Positions 57,835-64,000 of a stretch of DNA of 64,000 bases are shown one piece after another. Source of the stretch: Pigmentiphaga sp. NML080357 (lineage in GTDB: Bacteria > Pseudomonadota > Gammaproteobacteria > Burkholderiales > Burkholderiaceae_B); NCBI RefSeq assembly GCF_002188465.1, contig NZ_NINW01000058.1:62001-126000 (forward strand), written 5' to 3'. The notes under the pieces are model-generated. The model did no database searches. It saw only the letters and a list, made by a program, of their open reading frames with translations, and was not told the origin of the DNA. The position numbers were made by a program, and so were the translations under genes. The first letter of the stretch is position 1. Each line of letters opens with the position of its first letter.

Positions 57835-58077
57835 TCAGCGCCGCTTCATGTAGTGGACGAACACTTCGCCGTCGTCGGTTTGCGCCAGCAATTCGTTGCC
57901 GGTCTGCTTGGAGAAGGCCTGGAAGTCGCGCACCGACCCCTTGTCGGTGGACACGACCTTCAGCACCTGGCCGCTCTCGAGCGTAGCCAGCGCCTTTTTC
58001 GCGCGCAGGATGGGCAGGGGGCACTTGAGCCCCTTGGCATCCACTTCCAGATCGAACGCTACCGGTTCGGTACTCAT
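57835..58077 (-). CDS. tusA: Sulfurtransferase TusA family protein
   Basis: Small sulfur carrier of 80 aa with the SirA/TusA fold. The conserved CPLPILRAKKAL motif contains the persulfide Cys19. TusA relays sulfur from IscS toward 2-thiolation of tRNA wobble uridine. The start at 58077 has GGAGAAGG upstream. It lies 22 nt after alaS on the same strand and is likely cotranscribed with it. Confidence 0.92.
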   Translation of the reverse strand: MSTEPVAFDLEVDAKGLKCPLPILRAKKALATLESGQVLKVVSTDKGSVRDFQAFSKQTGNELLAQTDDGEVFVHYMKRR

Positions 58078-58099
58078 CGAGCCTTCTCCCGCCAAACTG

Positions 58100-60715
<2,616 letters not shown>

Positions 60716-60920
60716 CGCTGCACGCAGGTAGGGGGATGAATCGCCAACAGCGCCCGTTTACATCCCCGGATAAATATCGAATCTTCAATTATAGAGGGAG
60801 GCAGGCGCAAAGGCCCTCTTCCGGGCTGGGACCGGAAAACGGGGGAACAGCCGACCGGACCTTCCGCCAGCCGGAGCCCGAATAACGCCGGGCGTGCCCA
60901 GGCGCCTGGCGCGCGGCCGC

Positions 60921-61112
60921 TCAGCGGCCGGCCAGCGCCTTCTTGATCTTCTGGTCGGTCTTGTACTGGCTCAGCGCGTACACGGACCAGATCGCGGCGG
61001 GAATCCAGCCGATCAGCGTGATCTGGAGGATCAGGCAGAAGATGCCGGCGAAGGGGCGGCCGATGGTGAAGAACTGGAGCCAGGGGAGCAGGAGGGCGAG
61101 GAGCAGGCGCAT
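60921..61112 (-). CDS. YqaE/Pmp3 family membrane peptide
   Basis: 63-residue membrane protein of the Pmp3 (UPF0057) family: two hydrophobic helices (about 2-14 and 20-48) with the family core GRPFAGIFCLILQITLIGWIPAAIWSVYAL. Members influence membrane potential and salt tolerance in yeast and plants; bacterial function is largely unknown. The C-terminal tail is Lys-rich. It stands alone between alaS and the CAP lipoprotein gene. Confidence 0.88.
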   Translation of the reverse strand: MRLLLALLLPWLQFFTIGRPFAGIFCLILQITLIGWIPAAIWSVYALSQYKTDQKIKKALAGR

Positions 61113-61328
61113 AGGGAACGTGGAACCGGTAACGGCGGCATTTTACCCATGCCTGCCCGGGCGGCGCGAACCAGGCCGGAAAGCGACCGCGGCCACGTAC
61201 GTGGAGCCCCGTATATCGAGAAGGGCAATGCGCCCGTTAGATCCAGGTAGCTCGACGCCCCTGGCCAGGCCGGCGCGCTTTCGCAGGAGCTCGAGGCGCC
61301 CTCCTCTTCCAACACATAAGAACATGCG

Positions 61329-62369
61329 ATGAAAACGACTTCCACTCCCCCTCTTTCCCACTCCCTGCCCCGCCTCCTGCGCGCGCTTCCCTTGTCGGTG
61401 CTGCTTGCGGCCTGCGGCGGAGGAGGCGACGACGGCGGGCCGGGCCCGACGGGCCCTCAGGTTCCTCCGCCAGGCCCCGAGACCAGCCAGCCCATCACGG
61501 AAATGCCCTCCTCCAGCTACACCGGGGACAAGCTTGCCGCCTTCGTTCGGTTGAACGAAGCGCGCCTGGCGGCCGGAGTCAGCGCGGTGGAACAGAATGC
61601 CCAGCTCGACGCGGCGGCGCAGGCGCATGCGACGTATCAGGTCAGGAATTACGAGATCGGGCATGGGGAGGATCCTGGGAAGCCGTGGTTCACGGGTGTC
61701 AACCATGCCGCAAGAGCATTGGCCCAAGGGTACGCAGGGAACACTCTCAATGAGGTAATCACCCATGATCAGCCTGGGGTTGAAGCTATCGAGTCTCTTC
61801 TACTCTCTGTCTACCATTTGCATGGAATGTTAGATCCGCGAGCAACCCAAATGGGAATAGGTGTGGACAGCACAACCACGCCGGCTTTCCTTTTCAGCAC
61901 TAGCATTACATTAGGGAACGCTGGCCAAGCACCGCTACCACTAAGAGCTGTGTGGCACTGGCCGACAGATCGCCAAACAAACGCCAATCCCAGTTTTATC
62001 CCAGAAAGCGAATTGCCTAATCCAGCCCCCGACCTTCCCGTAACGGGAACACCAATAATGTTTTGCGGAGCGGAGGGTAATTATGCGCCTTTGCACGTTT
62101 TCAACGTAACGCTCAAAGAAGCAAACGCAAAAGACGCTACTCCAATCCGGCTTCTGCGAAACACTGCCGTAGCAGTCGAAAGCCCTATCAATGCAGAGGT
62201 AGTGACGGACTCAAATTTGGCGCCGATTTCTGTATACCAAGGATGCATCTTCGTTCTTCCGACTGTAGTTTTACAAAACGACAAGACTTACTGGGTGACG
62301 ATTGAGGCTTCTCAAGCGAACAAGAACGTCAACACTACATGGAGCTTTACAACGCGTAGTTCACACTAA
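61329..62369 (+). CDS. CAP-domain (SCP/PR1-like) lipoprotein
   Basis: Putative lipoprotein of 346 aa. Lipobox LAAC (Cys29) is followed by a Gly/Pro-rich linker, then a CAP domain (about 65-190) with FVRLNEARLAAGVSAVEQNAQLDAAAQAHATYQ and the His/Glu residues in NYEIGHGEDP and GNTLNEVI, then a C-terminal beta-rich domain of about 130 residues with two cysteines. Such proteins are extracellular; bacterial roles are mostly unknown. From about base 61,700 the gene becomes clearly AT-richer than its own 5' end, suggesting that the 3' part was acquired or exchanged. Confidence 0.85.
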   Translation: MKTTSTPPLSHSLPRLLRALPLSVLLAACGGGGDDGGPGPTGPQVPPPGPETSQPITEMPSSSYTGDKLAAFVRLNEARLAAGVSAVEQNAQLDAAAQAHATYQVRNYEIGHGEDPGKPWFTGVNHAARALAQGYAGNTLNEVITHDQPGVEAIESLLLSVYHLHGMLDPRATQMGIGVDSTTTPAFLFSTSITLGNAGQAPLPLRAVWHWPTDRQTNANPSFIPESELPNPAPDLPVTGTPIMFCGAEGNYAPLHVFNVTLKEANAKDATPIRLLRNTAVAVESPINAEVVTDSNLAPISVYQGCIFVLPTVVLQNDKTYWVTIEASQANKNVNTTWSFTTRSSH

Positions 62370-62388
62370 CATAGCGACATGCTCCACA

Positions 62389-63054
62389 CTAACCTGGCAT
62401 TTCGTAATAGCACGATGAATTAAAACTCCCATACTGAAAAAAATAACCCGAATATCCGTTACTAGCCGGTTGCTGATGCCGGTTCTGATTGGAAAAGGCA
62501 CCACGCCGAGCGCTATAGTCTTCCCAGGAGTAAGAAGCCGTGGCATTCGCGTTGCCGTAGAACCCTGGCTGACAATATGCGTTAGAGACCAAGATATTCG
62601 AGCTACTAATACTCATAGATAAAATTGCTCCAACATAGGCACCAGCGTTAACGGAGCACTCTGTCGCCCACGGTGCTAAAGTGCAGAGTGTGTACCAACT
62701 GCCCTGCCATTGATTATGAGCTTGGATCTCCGCACCTGAACTTCTTACAACGACGCGAAGGGTTGATGGCAGATCTGCCCAGCCGCTTCTCCCATCCCAC
62801 AACTCTCGGAAGTACAACTCTGCTCCGTTCATCCGATCAAGCAATTCCTGTATGGTTGACGGTACCGGAGGAGTAATAGGATCGGGAGTCTTGATAGGCG
62901 GCGACGTCGGCGCATCCGGCATGACCTTCTGCGCCACTCCCGTTATATGCGTCGAATCCGCCCAAGGCGTCCGCACCTGCGGCGCGGCCAATTGCGCGTT
63001 TGCTTGCACCGCCGCCGCCAGGCAGCCACTTATTCCCGCCACGAGCCTTCGCAT
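62389..63054 (-). CDS. Hypothetical exported protein behind the PilV-like gene
   Basis: Protein of 221 aa that I do not recognise. A signal peptide MRRLVAGISGCLAAAVQANAQ is followed by a Pro-rich linker (APTSPPIKTPDPITPPVPST), a short helix IQELLDRMNGAELYFREL, then an aromatic- and Ser/Asn-rich C-terminal domain with four cysteines. The start at 63054 follows GAGGGAGG at 5 nt; ATG 63057 is alternative. It lies 11 nt after the PilV-like gene and is likely cotranscribed, so it may be a pilus- or adhesion-associated protein. GC content falls sharply in its 3' two thirds (below about 62,870). It ends 19 nt from the convergent CAP gene. Confidence 0.75.
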   Translation of the reverse strand: MRRLVAGISGCLAAAVQANAQLAAPQVRTPWADSTHITGVAQKVMPDAPTSPPIKTPDPITPPVPSTIQELLDRMNGAELYFRELWDGRSGWADLPSTLRVVVRSSGAEIQAHNQWQGSWYTLCTLAPWATECSVNAGAYVGAILSMSISSSNILVSNAYCQPGFYGNANATASYSWEDYSARRGAFSNQNRHQQPASNGYSGYFFQYGSFNSSCYYEMPG

Positions 63055-63065
63055 CATTTCCTCCC

Positions 63066-64000
63066 TCAGTATTTGCAATAAACCTGGGCAATCGCCTTGG
63101 CTTGCCCGCCCAGCACCGCTCCGTCGAAGTCCAGCAGCTGCACTTGCCACGCCGCGCCTGCGTCGAGCGCCTTGCGGGTGAACGACGCCCCCTTCGAGGA
63201 CTCGATCTGGGGCAGCAGGTAGATGAGCGGCGTGCCCGCGGCGGTGCCCATTTGGCCGCAGGCCGGTTTCTGCACCATGTCGCCCGATGCGACGACCTGG
63301 CTGCCGGTCATGACGTAGCTGGACAAGAGATCGTCGGCGCGCATCCAGACCCCCAGGCGGCACACCAGGCCGGTTCCTGTGCCGGTGTCGGTGGCGAAGG
63401 CGCCGTTGGGCGCGCAGGCGGCGCCGGCCACCGCCAGGGCTGCCAGTTCTCGCCACGAACCTCCGGCGCAAACGAGCAGGCCGCCCGCCGCGGTGCGGGC
63501 GAACTCGGCATTGACGCCCGCCGCGGACGATATCCGCGGGGAGCAGGCCGTGTTCGCAACCGCCACTTCCCTGACGCCCAGCCGGTCGGCCGAGATGCCG
63601 GCGTGGCCGATGAGATCGCGGCCGGCGACGGTCAGGGCCAGCCCCTCTCCCGTGGCGACGACCATCTGGCCCGCGGCCACGCGTAGGGTGGGCTGCGCGT
63701 CGGCGGCGTCGAAGATCGACCCTCTGTCGGTGGCCAGTCCGAGGGCGCCTTTGACCCGCTGGCTGGCAATGACGCCCGTGGCGGGATCGATGTGCACGAC
63801 GGTGCCGTTGTCTGCCCGGAACAGGCCGGTCTTGGCCTGCAGCACGCCCGCGCACTGTATGGTGACGATGCCGGCGTTGCCGGCGGAGACGCAGTCTCCC
63901 GCCGCCCCGCGCAGCGTGAGCGAGTCGTGCAGCCGGACTGCCCCCTGCACGTCCAGCCCGCCTTGCAGGTCGGGATTGCGGGTGTCGCGCATGCGCACGA
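63066..64000 (-). CDS. PilV/shufflon-like type IV pilus tip protein (5' end outside window)
   Basis: C-terminal part (more than 310 codons) of a secreted protein; the start lies beyond the right edge, so the N-terminal prepilin region is not visible. The visible part has a Gly/Ala-rich repetitive beta-like region (VQGAVRLHDSLTLRGAAG; QAKTGLFRADNGTVVHIDP), then two tandem modules of the form C...G..L.C..G.W (ending CAGGSWRELA and CRLGVWMRADD), followed by a terminal domain with CGQMG and VYCKY. The C-G-W modules are characteristic of PilV/shufflon-type pilus tip adhesins. No recombination repeats are visible. Followed by a small exported-protein gene. Confidence 0.65.
   Translation of the reverse strand, partial: VRMRDTRNPDLQGGLDVQGAVRLHDSLTLRGAAGDCVSAGNAGIVTIQCAGVLQAKTGLFRADNGTVVHIDPATGVIASQRVKGALGLATDRGSIFDAADAQPTLRVAAGQMVVATGEGLALTVAGRDLIGHAGISADRLGVREVAVANTACSPRISSAAGVNAEFARTAAGGLLVCAGGSWRELAALAVAGAACAPNGAFATDTGTGTGLVCRLGVWMRADDLLSSYVMTGSQVVASGDMVQKPACGQMGTAAGTPLIYLLPQIESSKGASFTRKALDAGAAWQVQLLDFDGAVLGGQAKAIAQVYCKY

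Noticed and set aside
63066-64000. Shufflon-type DNA inversion at the PilV-like gene.
   Set aside because: No repeated recombination sites of the sfx type and no recombinase gene are visible; only the protein resembles shufflon tip proteins.

Overview
The window is high-GC DNA typical of a betaproteobacterium, most likely Alcaligenaceae (Bordetella/Achromobacter type). This is inferred from four Bug-type periplasmic receptors, many LysR regulators, several aromatic-catabolism operons, and a lptF / pepA-holC-valS core block. No replication, phage or conjugation genes are seen; it reads as chromosome.

Layout. 1-5.8 kb: a YbhGFSR-like ABC exporter (two permeases, double ATPase, HlyD adaptor) divergent from its TetR regulator. 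5.8-11.4 kb: a Bug receptor divergent from the large helicase Lhr. 11.6-26.7 kb: aromatic catabolism. It holds a LigJ-type 4-oxalomesaconate hydratase, an FAH-family hydrolase with an extradiol (VOC) dioxygenase, a flavin hydroxylase with a Bug receptor and LysR, and a gentisate operon (fumarylpyruvate hydrolase, 3-hydroxybenzoate 6-hydroxylase, gentisate dioxygenase) divergent from its own LysR. Two hemerythrins and a frameshifted SRPBCC gene follow, then a MobA-type 3-hydroxybenzoate 4-hydroxylase. The window therefore encodes two different fates for 3-hydroxybenzoate.

26.7-40.4 kb: two divergent operons share one AT-rich control region. Leftward are a Bug receptor, an acyl-CoA ligase, an alpha/beta hydrolase and a two-subunit acyl-CoA dehydrogenase. 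Rightward are a flavin reductase, an HpaB-type monooxygenase, a complete Liv-type ABC importer and another Bug receptor. The likely theme is uptake, hydroxylation and CoA-dependent breakdown of an unidentified aromatic or cyclic acid.

40.5-61.1 kb: housekeeping genes. These are tRNA-Ser(GGA), acetyl-CoA synthetase, a UPF0114 membrane protein, class I fumarase, an MFS permease, a GlcG/HbpS protein, an NlpC/P60 lipoprotein, a Fur-box-preceded DUF2325 gene, a CysB-like regulator, lptF, pepA, holC, valS, an SGNH esterase, tusA, alaS and a Pmp3 peptide. A GC-rich hairpin repeat occurs twice, in opposite orientation, around the UPF0114-fumarase pair.

61.3-64 kb: accessory DNA. A CAP-domain lipoprotein faces a secreted protein that lies behind a PilV/shufflon-like tip protein cut by the window edge. 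The 3' halves of the two convergent genes are clearly AT-richer than everything around them.
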